A stretch of DNA of 64,000 nt, taken from NCBI GenBank assembly GCA_965277835.1, contig OZ255841.1, positions 1,054,001 through 1,118,000 on the forward strand, written 5' to 3'. This document shows positions 34,581-43,292 of this stretch, piece after piece. The DNA is from Arcticimaribacter sp965277835. Its GTDB lineage: Bacteria; Bacteroidota; Bacteroidia; Flavobacteriales; Flavobacteriaceae. The notes below the pieces were generated by a model. The model saw nothing but the letters and a program-made list of their open reading frames with translations. It ran no database searches and was not told the origin of the DNA. The number at the start of each line of letters is the position of its first letter. Positions within the stretch are counted from its first letter, which is position 1. The translations under genes and the position numbers were made by a program.

Positions 34581-35408
34581 ATGAAAAAAATAATAACCCT
34601 TCCTGTTTTAGCAGTATTTCTTTTTTTGAGTTGCGAAAAAGTAATAAACGTTGATGTCCCTTCTACTGCACCCAAATTAATTATAGACGCTACTTTCGAC
34701 GTCTTTTTTAACACAACACCCGTTACGGCTAATACGGTTGTAAAACTAAGCCTTTCGGCAGATTATTTCGACACGTCTATTCCTTCGGTAAACAACGCTA
34801 CTGTGTTTATTACCAATTTATCGGACAATACAGTAGTTCCTTTTAAGTCCTCCAACTCAGACGGCAACTACCTACCCTCTACCACGTTTATCCCTCAGGA
34901 CGATGTTGAGTACGAGCTTACGGTTATTCATAACAACGAGACCTACAAAGGCAAGGCGACTAAGGTTAAATCGACAAAATTGATTAGTGTGGTGCAAGGC
35001 AGTAGAACTTTTTTTACAGGAAAAGAAACAGAGGTAGAAGTAACGTTTAAGGACAATGCATTAGAAAAAAACTTTTATCTATTCGATGGGTCTCAAAACA
35101 AGTATCGCGCGCTAGAGGATAAGTTCTTTAATGGCAGAGAGTATCGTTTTTCTTTTATTTATAGAGACGATGAGATAAAACTACCCGCAACAGTATTGTT
35201 TAAAATGATAGGGGTTTCCGAAGCCTACTATACGTATTTTAGGGTTCTGAACGACCAAAGTGGTCAAAACTCGGGCGGCCCTTTTGAGAGCGTCCCTACG
35301 GCACTGCTAGGCAATATAGTAAACACCAGCAACGACAATAATTTTCCGTTGGGCTATTTCCATATCTCAGAAACAGATGTAGCCACCATTAGTTTAGTCG
35401 CAAAGTAG
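34581..35408 (+). CDS. DUF4249 family lipoprotein (TonB receptor partner)
   Basis: 275 residues from the ATG at 34581; signal MKKIITLPVLAVFLFLSC with lipidated Cys18, then EKVINVDVPSTAPKLIIDA, the typical DUF4249 opening, and an Ig-like beta-rich body (SLSADYFDTSIPSVNNATVF; YELTVIHNNETYKGKAT). Likely a surface or periplasmic accessory of the receptor encoded 5 bp upstream. An upstream in-frame extension overlaps the receptor end and lacks a signal peptide, so it was rejected. Confidence 0.88.
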   Translation: MKKIITLPVLAVFLFLSCEKVINVDVPSTAPKLIIDATFDVFFNTTPVTANTVVKLSLSADYFDTSIPSVNNATVFITNLSDNTVVPFKSSNSDGNYLPSTTFIPQDDVEYELTVIHNNETYKGKATKVKSTKLISVVQGSRTFFTGKETEVEVTFKDNALEKNFYLFDGSQNKYRALEDKFFNGREYRFSFIYRDDEIKLPATVLFKMIGVSEAYYTYFRVLNDQSGQNSGGPFESVPTALLGNIVNTSNDNNFPLGYFHISETDVATISLVAK

Positions 35409-35570
35409 GTGGCGTTGGTGGCACAGCCACGTTTTAGCGGTGTTGTCACTTCGAGGTGGCACAGCCATTTTATAACCCCTCGAAGAGGGCGGAGAAAATT
35501 GTATCGAGAAGCGAGGTGGCACAGCCACGTTATAATCCTTCGAAGAGGACGAAAAAATTGTATTGAGTAG
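35409..35570. repeat. Mosaic intergenic repeat, copy 3
   Basis: Contains GGTGGCACAGCCACGTTTTA twice in variant form, TTGTCACTTCGAGG, ATAACCCCTCGAAGAGGGCG and TTGTATCGAGAAGCGAGG. Separates the DUF4249 gene from the ATPase/TOPRIM pair. Confidence 0.8.
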
Positions 35571-35675
35571 TTCTCAATCTTAATTTTAGGTCACATTCGC
35601 AGGGAAAAACATCCGTAAAAAAAATACAGCTGTCTAGTTTAATTAAATTATATTTGATGAAAATATCAATTTATT

Positions 35676-36782
35676 GTGTTAGCAAAATTTTCAGTAACGA
35701 ATTTTAAAGGCTTTAATAAAGAGTTTATCTTAGATTTAAGCGGGGCTAACGACTATAAATTTAATGCCGAATGTGTTGAAAACGGTATTATTAAAAATGC
35801 TATGGTTTATGGGAAGAATGGAGTAGGAAAATCAAATTTAGGGTTAGCTGTTTTTGATATTATTAGCCATTTAACAGACAAGCAATCTAATGAACGTTTA
35901 TATAGAAATTATCTAAACGCTGAAAATGGGGCTAGCGAAGCTGAGTTTTGTTATGAGTTTTTATTTAATTCAAAGAAGGTAGTATATAAGTATAAAAAAA
36001 CAGGTTCTAAAACACTTATATCTGAAGAATTCTTTATTGACGGAGAAGTATTTGCATCTACTTATGGAGGAGATGATATCATTATTAAATTTAAAGGAGC
36101 AGAAAACCTTATAAAAGATTTAGAGGGAAATTTATCATTATTAAAATATATTAATAATAATACAATTCTTGATGATGACCCTAATAATAGGATGTTTAAA
36201 GATTTTTATAATTTTATTGAACGGATGTTATTCTTTAGGTCTTTGAGGAGTAATTCATACATAGGCTTAAGAGTAGGTGACGGAGAATTAGCTCAACATA
36301 TAATAGAAAATGATTTGATTTCAGGTTTAGAAACTTTTTTAAATAACGCAGATATTAAATGTAAGTTAGAAGTTCTCAAAGGATCTGAAGAGGAAAAGAT
36401 AGCTTTTAGTTTTGGAGATAAACAAATAGAGTTTTCCCGTATCGCTTCTCAAGGGACAAAGGCTCTTGTTCTTTTTTATGTTTGGTTACAAGAAATAAAA
36501 AAAGAAAATGGGGTTTCATTTTTATTTATTGACGAGTTCGACGCTTTTTACCACCACGAGTTATCTGCTTCTATTGTACAAGAATTAAAAAAAGCTAATA
36601 CTCAATTTATTTTAACTACTCATAACACCTCCATTATGACTAATGATTTGCTAAGACCAGACTGTTATTTTATAATGAGTAATGACAAAATAAATTCTTT
36701 TTCAAAATGCACTGAAAAGGAATTAAGAGAGGCTCATAATATCGAAAAAATGTATAAAGCAGGTTTATTCAATGCCGAGTAG
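35676..36782 (+). CDS. AAA/ABC-type ATPase of a two-gene TOPRIM module (AbiL/PARIS/OLD-like)
   Basis: 368 residues; no in-frame ATG precedes the conserved N-terminus, so GTG at 35676 is the likely start. SMC/ABC-like plan: LAKFSVTNFKGFNKEF near the N-terminus, Walker A G46-KNGVGKS, Walker B ending in D286-E (FLFIDEFDAF) and a switch histidine in LTTHNTSIM. Such ATPases pair with TOPRIM proteins in phage-defence systems (AbiL, PARIS) and, fused, in OLD nucleases. The 11-bp overlap with the TOPRIM gene supports one complex. Its activity as defence is inference from family architecture and its location next to phage genes. Confidence 0.8.
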   Translation: MLAKFSVTNFKGFNKEFILDLSGANDYKFNAECVENGIIKNAMVYGKNGVGKSNLGLAVFDIISHLTDKQSNERLYRNYLNAENGASEAEFCYEFLFNSKKVVYKYKKTGSKTLISEEFFIDGEVFASTYGGDDIIIKFKGAENLIKDLEGNLSLLKYINNNTILDDDPNNRMFKDFYNFIERMLFFRSLRSNSYIGLRVGDGELAQHIIENDLISGLETFLNNADIKCKLEVLKGSEEEKIAFSFGDKQIEFSRIASQGTKALVLFYVWLQEIKKENGVSFLFIDEFDAFYHHELSASIVQELKKANTQFILTTHNTSIMTNDLLRPDCYFIMSNDKINSFSKCTEKELREAHNIEKMYKAGLFNAE

Positions 36783-37503
36783 AAAATTATTTGTTTTTGA
36801 AGGAAAGAAACCCGAGGTCAATATAATAGAAGCCTTTCCCAAAATTTTTTCTGATATCTCTTCTAATGAAAATACAGTGTCTGTTTATGGTAATAATATC
36901 TATCATTTATACAAAGAAATTAAAGAGGATAAATATTTAGATATATTCAAGCTCTTAAAAGAGAAGGGTAACAATAAGGAAGCTCTTGAAGGCTTTGATG
37001 CAGATGATTTTTCAGGAATATACTTATTTTTTGATCATGATGGTCATGATATAGTTGCGTCCGATAATAAATTATCGGGTTTATTTGATAACGAAACAGA
37101 ATGCGGGAAACTATATATTAGTTACCCTATGGCAGAAGCTTTAAAACATTTTTCAGATAAAATAGATTTTAAAAATTTAACTGCCCCGATAAATGAAAAC
37201 AAAAGCTACAAAAAAAATGTTGATAGGGATAACAGTAAAGAATATAAAGATTTTAGAAAGTATGACCACAATACTTGGGTTGAACTAATAAAAGTACATT
37301 TAAAAAAGGGGAATTTTATAGTCAATGATACCTTCTCACTACCTACGAGTATTTTTTCCCAAGGCGAAATACTTAGCAATCAACAACAAAAATATATAAA
37401 TCCTAATTGTACAGTTGCAGTTTTAAGTGCCTTTCCTGTTTTTTTACTTGATTATTATGGCGCAAAAAGACTATCTAAAAAATTGGATTTCGAAGAAAAT
37501 TAA
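36772..37503 (+). CDS. TOPRIM-like protein (RloB/AbiLii- or DUF4435-like), partner of the ATPase
   Basis: 243 residues. RKLFVFEGKKPE places the first TOPRIM glutamate at Glu10, and IYLFFDHDGHD gives the acidic D88-x-D90 pair; these are the metal-binding core of a TOPRIM nuclease. The middle and C-terminus (KYDHNTWVELIKVHLKK; ...FPVFLLDYYGAKR) resemble RloB/AbiLii-type proteins in general layout, but the exact family (RloB versus DUF4435/AriB) is not settled by eye. Overlaps the ATPase gene by 11 bp. Confidence 0.75.
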   Translation: MPSRKLFVFEGKKPEVNIIEAFPKIFSDISSNENTVSVYGNNIYHLYKEIKEDKYLDIFKLLKEKGNNKEALEGFDADDFSGIYLFFDHDGHDIVASDNKLSGLFDNETECGKLYISYPMAEALKHFSDKIDFKNLTAPINENKSYKKNVDRDNSKEYKDFRKYDHNTWVELIKVHLKKGNFIVNDTFSLPTSIFSQGEILSNQQQKYINPNCTVAVLSAFPVFLLDYYGAKRLSKKLDFEEN

Positions 37504-37539
37504 TATACCCAAAAGCATTTGTAAATCAATAAGTAGCAA

Positions 37540-37660
37540 CGCCTCGCTCTCGAGGTTAGGTGTTTTCGATACGGTTTCGGGATGTCACTTCGAGGTGTCA
37601 CAGCCACTTTATAACCCCTCGAAGAGAGTGAAAAATTGTATTGAGAAAATGGCAACGCTA
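37540..37660. repeat. Mosaic intergenic repeat, copy 4
   Basis: Shows CAACGCCTCGCTCTCGAGG, GATGTCACTTCGAGG, ATAACCCCTCGAAGAGAGTG and TTGTATTGAGAAAATGGC. It joins the defence pair to the secreted-protein cluster. Confidence 0.7.
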
Positions 37661-38116
37661 CTAACGAAGCCTAACGTACCAAAAATAGCATTTTCCTTCA
37701 CATGATCCAGAAGTCAATAAATATTGGTTTTCAAAAGAATATTGTAGATTTAACGCCCATAATTTATCATCATCGCATTTACGAAAGAGTCCAATATAAT
37801 TACCTTCTGCTTTTTTACTTAACTCAAAAGTTCCTGAGAAAGTGTCTTGAAAACAAGCTTCTAATGCTATATCTCCATTAAGTCTATCCCAAGAAAATGT
37901 GTTGCTTGCAGTAAACGTTACTATACTTCCAGTGTTTTCGTAGCATCTAATTTTAGTATCACCACTAACATCATCAGAACCAGATGACCTTTTAAGTAGC
38001 CATGTGCCGTAGATAGACGTTTCTTTTATTGAGCTTTCTTCTAGACATGCTCCTAGTTCGTTTTTATTGCAGTTTATAAACAAAACCACCGCTAAGAGTA
38101 AACACAGTTTTTTCAT
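37661..38116 (-). CDS. Family A lipoprotein, copy A1 (lipocalin-like fold suspected)
   Basis: 151 residues; lipobox ending LFINC (Cys16), then KNELGACLEESSIKETSIYGTWLL, a conserved IVTFTASNTFSWDR and SGTFELSKKAEGNYI, ending FWYVRLR. One of five paralogues in this cluster (others start at 39962, 40504, 41054 and 41605). The IYGTWLL opening and beta-rich periodicity resemble lipocalin-like lipoproteins; six cysteines in the mature part could form disulphides. A TACCTTTG -7 box (38137-38144, minus strand) lies 20 bp upstream. Function unknown. Confidence 0.8.
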   Translation of the reverse strand: MKKLCLLLAVVLFINCNKNELGACLEESSIKETSIYGTWLLKRSSGSDDVSGDTKIRCYENTGSIVTFTASNTFSWDRLNGDIALEACFQDTFSGTFELSKKAEGNYIGLFRKCDDDKLWALNLQYSFENQYLLTSGSCEGKCYFWYVRLR

Positions 38117-38202
38117 TTCTTAAGGGATGTTTTGTACAAAGGTACTATTTTTATACGCTCCACTAAGTAGAACCGTTCTATTAAAACGGGGCTATGCCAC
38201 CC

Positions 38203-38853
38203 CTACAAAACGTCTGCTTCTGGTTTAGGCTTCCGTTTAAATTTTTTATTGAGACGTATAAAACAACCGTGGGTTTTTCGGTTTGTATATTTATCATCTG
38301 TTGGATTAACTAAAAGTGACCCTAGCAGATGATAATTATACCCTGCTTCTACATTCAAATTTTTGAGCACTTGGTAGCTAAGAGAAGCTCCAAAAAAGAC
38401 CTCTGAAAAAAAATCGTCATTTTGTTGCGAATAAGAGTTTCCGCCTTCAACCTTGAAGTTGAATTTAGTACCCCCTCTTGCAAAGGCTTTAAACTTACCT
38501 ATTGAAAAAGCTGTAAAATTAATTGATATGGGAATTGTTAAATAACGCTTCTTAATTAAAGAATATTCATTATTGTCTTTATTAGAATATAAGAGCGCTG
38601 TTTCTAACTTAAATTTTTCATGCATGGAATACGCAAATTGTAACCCTAAAGTATAATTTTGGGCATCAAATCTATTTTGTATACAAACACCAGATGGATA
38701 GCAGATGGTTTGTATTCTAGATCGGATTCCTGGTATTTTAATATTATCCCTCGAATATTCAATTCCATAACTCCATTTAGAGTAGTTCTCTTCGCTTTGT
38801 GCAAAAGCAATTACGTGTACTAGTAATAATAGTAGAGTTAGGGTATGTTTCAT
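38203..38853 (-). CDS. Family B outer-membrane beta-barrel protein, copy B1
   Basis: 216 residues from the ATG at 38853 (signal MKHTLTLLLLLVHVIAFAQ). Alternating strands follow (KWSYGIEYSRDNIKI; YTLGLQFAYSMHEKF; FGASLSYQVLKNLNVEAGYNYHLLGS) as in small outer-membrane porin-like barrels, ending in a basic tail KKFKRKPKPEADVL shared by all five copies. An upstream in-frame ATG (38874) is rejected: in paralogues B3 and B5 that codon is out of frame or missing, and it lies 6 bp past the putative -7 box (38880-38887). Function unknown. Confidence 0.8.
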   Translation of the reverse strand: MKHTLTLLLLLVHVIAFAQSEENYSKWSYGIEYSRDNIKIPGIRSRIQTICYPSGVCIQNRFDAQNYTLGLQFAYSMHEKFKLETALLYSNKDNNEYSLIKKRYLTIPISINFTAFSIGKFKAFARGGTKFNFKVEGGNSYSQQNDDFFSEVFFGASLSYQVLKNLNVEAGYNYHLLGSLLVNPTDDKYTNRKTHGCFIRLNKKFKRKPKPEADVL

Positions 38854-38901
38854 CTTAAAAAGGTTCTTTTGCATATGTATAAAAGTATTGTTTTAAAAGT
38901 A

Positions 38902-39420
38902 CTAATTGATAAGCGCTTGCTTGCATAGACGTTCTCCACAAAAGTCAATACATATACCGCCTAATGGCGATCTACGTGGTTTTAATTCAAGCTTTCTGTC
39001 TACAAACGTATAGTTATACACAGCAGCAGATGTAAAGTCACTACATTCATATTTTAAAGTAAGTAAATCTGTCGTCATCGTAGCTGTACCCGTAGTACAA
39101 TTAGGATAGTTTATTGTGTATTCTGTTGAACTAAAAGTTCCGTCGGGTTTAATAGTAATTGTATATCCATTTTCGGCTTTAACAAATCCATCTCCAATAC
39201 CCGTAATACCTCCAGACTGTTTTTCGACTAACTTCCAAACACCATATATGGAGTTTGCTTGGTCGCCCTCTATTATATTACACGTAACGGTTTGCGAAGC
39301 AGTGCCAGAGATAGTCTGTGTAACAGTATCGCTACCGTTATCAGCATCACTAATTATAATACTGTTAGTACATTTAGTAAGAGAACACAAGACTAATAAA
39401 AGAATTACTAGGGTTTTCAT
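38902..39420 (-). CDS. Family C lipoprotein, copy C1
   Basis: 172 residues; signal peptide ending LCSLTKC (Cys17), a Ser/Thr-rich spacer, then NSIYGVWKLVEKQSGG, FSSTEYTINYPNCTTGTATMT and the end RLCKQALIN. The IYGVWKL entry resembles lipocalin-like lipoproteins and family A. Only one other copy is present (C2 at 46602-47105). The -7-like box TACCTTTA is at 39434-39441 on the minus strand, 13 bp upstream. Function unknown. Confidence 0.75.
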   Translation of the reverse strand: MKTLVILLLVLCSLTKCTNSIIISDADNGSDTVTQTISGTASQTVTCNIIEGDQANSIYGVWKLVEKQSGGITGIGDGFVKAENGYTITIKPDGTFSSTEYTINYPNCTTGTATMTTDLLTLKYECSDFTSAAVYNYTFVDRKLELKPRRSPLGGICIDFCGERLCKQALIN

Positions 39421-39509
39421 AAGAATAATTGTGTAAAGGTACTATTTTTATACGCTCTACTGAGTGGAACCGTTCTGTTAAAACGTGCCTATGTTGCCCC
39501 TACAAAAAC

Positions 39510-39962
39510 CTAACGAAGCCTAACGTACCAAAAAGAACACCCTCCAATACATGGTGGAGAAATCACTAAATATTGATTTCTAAAAGAATATAGATGCTTA
39601 AATCCCCGTAACTGATTATTAACTCCCTCATCACATTCATCAGAGAATTGAATATAACTTTCTAATGCGTCTTTACCCAACTTAAAAGTTCCTTGAGGGC
39701 AAAGAAATATTAGTCTCCCTTCACTAAATCTATCCCAAGAAAACGTATTGCTTGCAGTAAACGTTACTATATTTCCAGTATTTTCGTAGCAACTAACTGC
39801 AGTATCAAAGGTAATATCATCAGTATTAGCTGCTCTTTTAAGCAGCCATGTCCCGTAGATAGACGTTTCTTTTATTGAGCTTTCTTCTAAGCAGTCTCCT
39901 AGTTTGTTTTTATTGCAACTTATAAACAAAACCACGGCTAAAAATAATACTAGGGTTTTCAT
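39510..39962 (-). CDS. Family A lipoprotein, copy A2
   Basis: 150 residues; MKTLVLFLAVVLFISC signal (Cys16), shared body IKETSIYGTWLLKRA...IVTFTASNTFSWDRF. Differs from A1 mainly around residues 60-75 and 90-120 (EGRLIFLCPQGTFKLGKDAL) and near the C-terminus (GGCSFWYVRLR). First of four copies arranged head-to-tail with a spacing of 542-551 bp between start codons. Box TACCTTTA at 39977-39984. The spacers between units are also conserved, so whole units (gene plus promoter) were duplicated. Confidence 0.8.
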   Translation of the reverse strand: MKTLVLFLAVVLFISCNKNKLGDCLEESSIKETSIYGTWLLKRAANTDDITFDTAVSCYENTGNIVTFTASNTFSWDRFSEGRLIFLCPQGTFKLGKDALESYIQFSDECDEGVNNQLRGFKHLYSFRNQYLVISPPCIGGCSFWYVRLR

Positions 39963-40051
39963 AAGAATGATTTGTGTAAAGGTACTGTTTTTTATACGCT
40001 CTACTGAGTAAGAACGTTCTATTAAAACGTGCCTATGCCACCTCTACAAAC

Positions 40052-40504
40052 TTAAGATTGCCTAACGTACCAAAAAGCACACCCTCCTTCACATAGTCCA
40101 GAAATCACTAAATATTGATTTCTAAAAGAATATAGATGCTTAAATCCCCGTAACTCAATATTAACTCCCTTATCACATTCACCAAATAATTGAATATAAT
40201 TATCTTCTGCCTCTTTGCTCAACTTAAAAGTTCCCTGAGGGCAATTAAGTCCTTCGTCCTCACCACTAACTCTATCCCAAGAGAACGTATTACTTGCAGT
40301 AAACGTTACTATACTTCCAGTATTTTCGTAACACACAATTTTAGTGTCAAAGGTAACATCATGAGCACTAACTGCTCTTTTAAGTAACCACGTACCGTAG
40401 ATAGACGTTTCTTTTACTGAGCTTTCCTCTAGGCAGTCTCCTAGTTTGTTTTTATTGCAGCTTATAAACAAAACCACGGCTAAAAATAATACTAAGGTTT
40501 TCAT
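40052..40504 (-). CDS. Family A lipoprotein, copy A3
   Basis: 150 residues, same 16-residue lipoprotein signal as A2. Closest to A2 in its second half (NIELRGFKHLYSFRNQYLVIS is shared apart from the start), but with its own GEDEGLNCPQGTFKLSKEAEDN segment and a variant C-terminus AFWYVRQS. The -7-like box is TATCTTTA (40520-40527), one base off the other copies. Tandem member of the family A array. Confidence 0.8.
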   Translation of the reverse strand: MKTLVLFLAVVLFISCNKNKLGDCLEESSVKETSIYGTWLLKRAVSAHDVTFDTKIVCYENTGSIVTFTASNTFSWDRVSGEDEGLNCPQGTFKLSKEAEDNYIQLFGECDKGVNIELRGFKHLYSFRNQYLVISGLCEGGCAFWYVRQS

Positions 40505-40595
40505 TAAGAATGATTTGTGTAAAGATACTGTTTTTTATACGCTACTACTGAGTAGAACCGTTCTGTTAAAACGTGGCTATGTTGCCTCTACAAAC

Positions 40596-41054
40596 TTAAG
40601 ATTGCCTAACGTACCAAAACCCACAAGGACATGGTATTCCAGAAATTAACAAATATTGATTTTCAAAAAAATATGGGCGTTTTAATACCTGTAACTCATC
40701 TGCAGCATCGCATTTATAAGAGAATTCAATATAATTATCTTCTGCGTCTTTACTCAATTCAAAAGTTCCTGCGAAAATGCCTTGAAAGCAAGAATGTAAT
40801 AATGCGTCTCCAAAACTAAATCTATCCCAAGAGAACGTATTGCTTGCAGTAAACGTTACTATACTTCCATTATTATCGTAACATACATCTTTAGTATCAA
40901 AAGTAACATCATCAGTAACAGATATTCTTTTAAGCAGCCATGTCCCGTAGATAGACGTTTCTTTTACTGAGCTTTCTTCTAAGCAGTCTCCTAGTTTGTT
41001 TTTATTGCAGCTTATAAACAAAACCACGGCTAAAAATAATACTAGGGTTTTCAT
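40596..41054 (-). CDS. Family A lipoprotein, copy A4
   Basis: 152 residues; same signal peptide. The variable middle is FSFGDALLHSCFQGIFAG and the end is CPCGFWYVRQS, with KCDAADELQVLKRPYFFENQYL in place of the A2/A3 sequence. Box TACCTTTA at 41070-41077. Tandem member of the family A array. Confidence 0.8.
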   Translation of the reverse strand: MKTLVLFLAVVLFISCNKNKLGDCLEESSVKETSIYGTWLLKRISVTDDVTFDTKDVCYDNNGSIVTFTASNTFSWDRFSFGDALLHSCFQGIFAGTFELSKDAEDNYIEFSYKCDAADELQVLKRPYFFENQYLLISGIPCPCGFWYVRQS

Positions 41055-41143
41055 TAAGAATGATTTTTTTAAAGGTACTGTTTTTATACGCTCTACTGAG
41101 TAAGAACGTTCTATTAAAACGTGGCTATGTTGCCTCTACAAAC

Positions 41144-41605
41144 CTAAGATTGCCTAACGTACCGAGAAGAACATCCTCCTTCACATCCTGTGGAAATTAA
41201 TAAATATTGATTCCTAAAAGAATATTTATGTTTTATTACCCGCAACTTATCTTTATCTTCACATTTATAAGAGAGTTCAATATAATTATATTCTGCGTCT
41301 TTACTCAATTCAAAAGTTCCTGAGAAAGTGTCTTGAGAGCAAAGATGTATTAATGTGTCTCCATTAATTCTATCCCAAGAAAACGTATTGCTTGCAGTAA
41401 ACGTTACTATACTTCCATTACTATCATAGCATGTATCTATACCGGCATCAGCACTAGTCTCGCTACCAAGAAATACTCCTTTAAGCAGCCATGTACCGTA
41501 GATAGACGTTTCTTTTACTGAGCTTTCTTCTAGGCATGCTCCTAGTTCGTTTTTATTGCAGTTTATAAACAAAACCACGGCTAAAAATAATACTAGGGTT
41601 TTCAT
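41144..41605 (-). CDS. Family A lipoprotein, copy A5
   Basis: 153 residues; signal MKTLVLFLAVVLFINC. It has an extended loop LKGVFLGSETSADAGIDTCYD in place of LLKR..., and ends CSSRYVRQS where other copies have FWYVR. Box TACCTTTA at 41621-41628, next to the terminator of the M43 protease gene. First-transcribed member of the tandem array. Confidence 0.8.
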   Translation of the reverse strand: MKTLVLFLAVVLFINCNKNELGACLEESSVKETSIYGTWLLKGVFLGSETSADAGIDTCYDSNGSIVTFTASNTFSWDRINGDTLIHLCSQDTFSGTFELSKDAEYNYIELSYKCEDKDKLRVIKHKYSFRNQYLLISTGCEGGCSSRYVRQS

Positions 41606-41630
41606 AAGAATGATTTTTTTTAAAGGTACT

Positions 41631-41665
41631 AAAAAAAACAGCTTAGGGAAGGGTTCCCCTAAGCT
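41631..41665 (-). terminator. Strong rho-independent terminator after the M43 protease gene
   Basis: On the minus strand AGCTTAGGG pairs with CCCTAAGCT (41657-41665 with 41640-41648) and is followed by a run of eight to nine U (41631-41639), 18 bp after the protease stop. Confidence 0.9.
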
Positions 41666-41683
41666 ATTTTAGTTGTACTTCTC

Positions 41684-42790
41684 TTAATTCCAGAACCCGT
41701 TGCTAGGGCCTTTTTTTATTTGAAATGTTTTACCTATATATGAAGTTTGTCCGCATGTGTTAGTTACTTCTATTTGAATGTACACAGAACTTAGCGAATT
41801 GCTAGGAAGAAATTGAACGGTAGTGTTAGTAAATCCTGAGCTTGCACCTCTTACATAGCCCGAGCCCGAAGGTATTATCCATCGCCATTTCCATTTAGTA
41901 TTATAAGTAATGTCGACTCCCATATGTTTAACCCGTAGTGTGTTAAACGTTCCTCCAGTAAGTACAGTGTTATCACTACTAATAGACGTATTATTAGGTG
42001 TTGGTTTATACGATATGGCATTTTTTACTATATCTTTCCTTATTTCTTCACGCATTCTAACCGCCTGACCTTTAGAAAATTTAGTGCGAGAACCAAAATA
42101 ACCAGACATTATGTTTGTTATATCAGGCATATACCCAGTTGCAGATTGACTACCTGTGTCAGCAGGGGTATCACAAACTAAGTCACCAGTATCAGTACAG
42201 TTAGAGCTATCTGGATTTGAAAGTCCAAATTTTTTAGAAAATGTATGGTATAAACCTAGGGCATGCCCCATTTCGTGAGGAGAAGATATTCTTAAAACCT
42301 CACTATGTTTTACTATTGCGGTATTCGAAGGGATATCAAGAACAGTTCCGCCAACCTCATAACCATCTTTATCATTCCATAATCGTTCTACTATATAGTA
42401 GTTTATTACACGCGAACGGTTATAGTCTCGACCTAATCCCTCTGCTTCATTCTCATCCTCAAGTGTTGTGTACGTAGCACTACTAATTTCTTGAGAGCCC
42501 ACATTTCTAAATGTAATATTGTGTGGGCTAAAATATCTATTCAGATTATTTATAACATCACTTAAATTAGGGTTGCTAAAATTAGACCCGTTTTTTACAA
42601 TGTGGAAAAACACATCAATACAAATGAGGTCATTTGCCATTCGTGCTGCCTGCCCAGTAGAGGGTTGATAGTAAATTGTAGGGTTACCCGAGTGTGTTGT
42701 TCCGCACACTTGCGCCCACAGATTGCTTGTACCAAATAGGACGAGTCCTATTAAAAGTAGTTTCATTTTTGTTGTTCTTGTTGTTTTCAT
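41684..42790 (-). CDS. Secreted M43 (pappalysin-type) zinc metalloprotease
   Basis: 368 residues. Signal peptide about 1-27 (MKTTRTTKMKLLLIG...LWAQ). The metzincin zinc site HEMGHALGLYH is complete with His172, His176, His182 and catalytic Glu173; a Met-turn (TNIMSGYFG) follows. The Cys-rich stretch SSNCTDTGDLVCDTPADTG is typical of the M43B/pappalysin group. A C-terminal ~100-residue beta domain (VLTGGTFNTLRV...YIQIEVTNTCGQTS) resembles an Ig/PKD-like repeat. Its upstream region and signal peptide are almost identical to those of the matrixin-like gene at 47.2-48.1 kb. A strong terminator lies downstream. Confidence 0.9.
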   Translation of the reverse strand: MKTTRTTKMKLLLIGLVLFGTSNLWAQVCGTTHSGNPTIYYQPSTGQAARMANDLICIDVFFHIVKNGSNFSNPNLSDVINNLNRYFSPHNITFRNVGSQEISSATYTTLEDENEAEGLGRDYNRSRVINYYIVERLWNDKDGYEVGGTVLDIPSNTAIVKHSEVLRISSPHEMGHALGLYHTFSKKFGLSNPDSSNCTDTGDLVCDTPADTGSQSATGYMPDITNIMSGYFGSRTKFSKGQAVRMREEIRKDIVKNAISYKPTPNNTSISSDNTVLTGGTFNTLRVKHMGVDITYNTKWKWRWIIPSGSGYVRGASSGFTNTTVQFLPSNSLSSVYIQIEVTNTCGQTSYIGKTFQIKKGPSNGFWN

Positions 42791-42973
42791 TTTTTTGATT
42801 TTTTAATAATTAATAATGTTTGTGCTGTGCTGTCGTGGTGTTTTTTTATCCTTTTGACATACACATAAAAAGTACTTTTATAACACAAACTTAGGCCGTA
42901 TTTGGGCTGAGTTACTCTCACTTTTTTGATAGTAAAATGGCATAAAAAAACCCTCTGAAATAAGAGGGTTAAT
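42711..42973 (-). repeat. Duplicated terminator-promoter-signal-peptide cassette, copy 1
   Basis: About 263 bp, nearly identical to 48023-48284. Read on the minus strand it contains a hairpin terminator (42946-42971) for upstream transcription, a ~150-bp leader with a TACTTTTT -7-like box at 42867-42874, and the first ~27 codons (signal peptide) of the M43 gene. Only about five small differences separate the copies. The mature protease sequences after the cassette are unrelated. Confidence 0.9.
42946..42971 (-). terminator. Hairpin terminator inside cassette copy 1
   Basis: On the minus strand AACCCTCT...AGAGGGTT followed by a run of seven U. It would end leftward transcripts arriving from the family B genes. 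Confidence 0.75.
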
Positions 42974-42975
42974 AA

Positions 42976-43290
42976 AGTAGTACAGCCGCGTTCTAAAAGA
43001 ATATTCAGGGATTTGTCACTTCGAGTGATTTTTGAAGAAAATTGTATCGAGAAGTGGGTGGGCTTTGCGAAAGCAAAGCCTGTACCAAGAAAGTAATATA
43101 GCCTCTTTATAATCCCTCAAAGAGGGCGAAGAAAATGTATAGAGAAGCGGGTGGGCTTTGCGAGATCAAAGCCTGTATCGAGAAGGTAATATAGTCACGC
43201 TATAACCTCTTGGAGAGGGCGGAGAAAATTGTATCGAGAAGGTGGCATTGCCACCTCGACCAGATAGGAATTAAAACGTGGCAACGCCAC
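42976..43290. repeat. Mosaic intergenic repeat, copy 5 (long)
   Basis: Fills the rest of the ~500-bp gap upstream of the M43 gene. It contains two variants of GTGGGCTTTGCGA..CAAAGCCTGTA (hairpin around GCTTTGC/GCAAAGC), several TTGTATCGAGAAG modules, CTATAACCTCTTGGAGAGGGCG and AAAACGTGGCAACGCCACCCCTA. Confidence 0.8.
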
Positions 43291-43292
43291 CC

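Noticed and set aside
38854..38874. Longer start for family B proteins (MQKN/S...FKMKH)
   Set aside because: The extra ATG is out of frame in B3, absent in B5 and lies at the expected transcription start.
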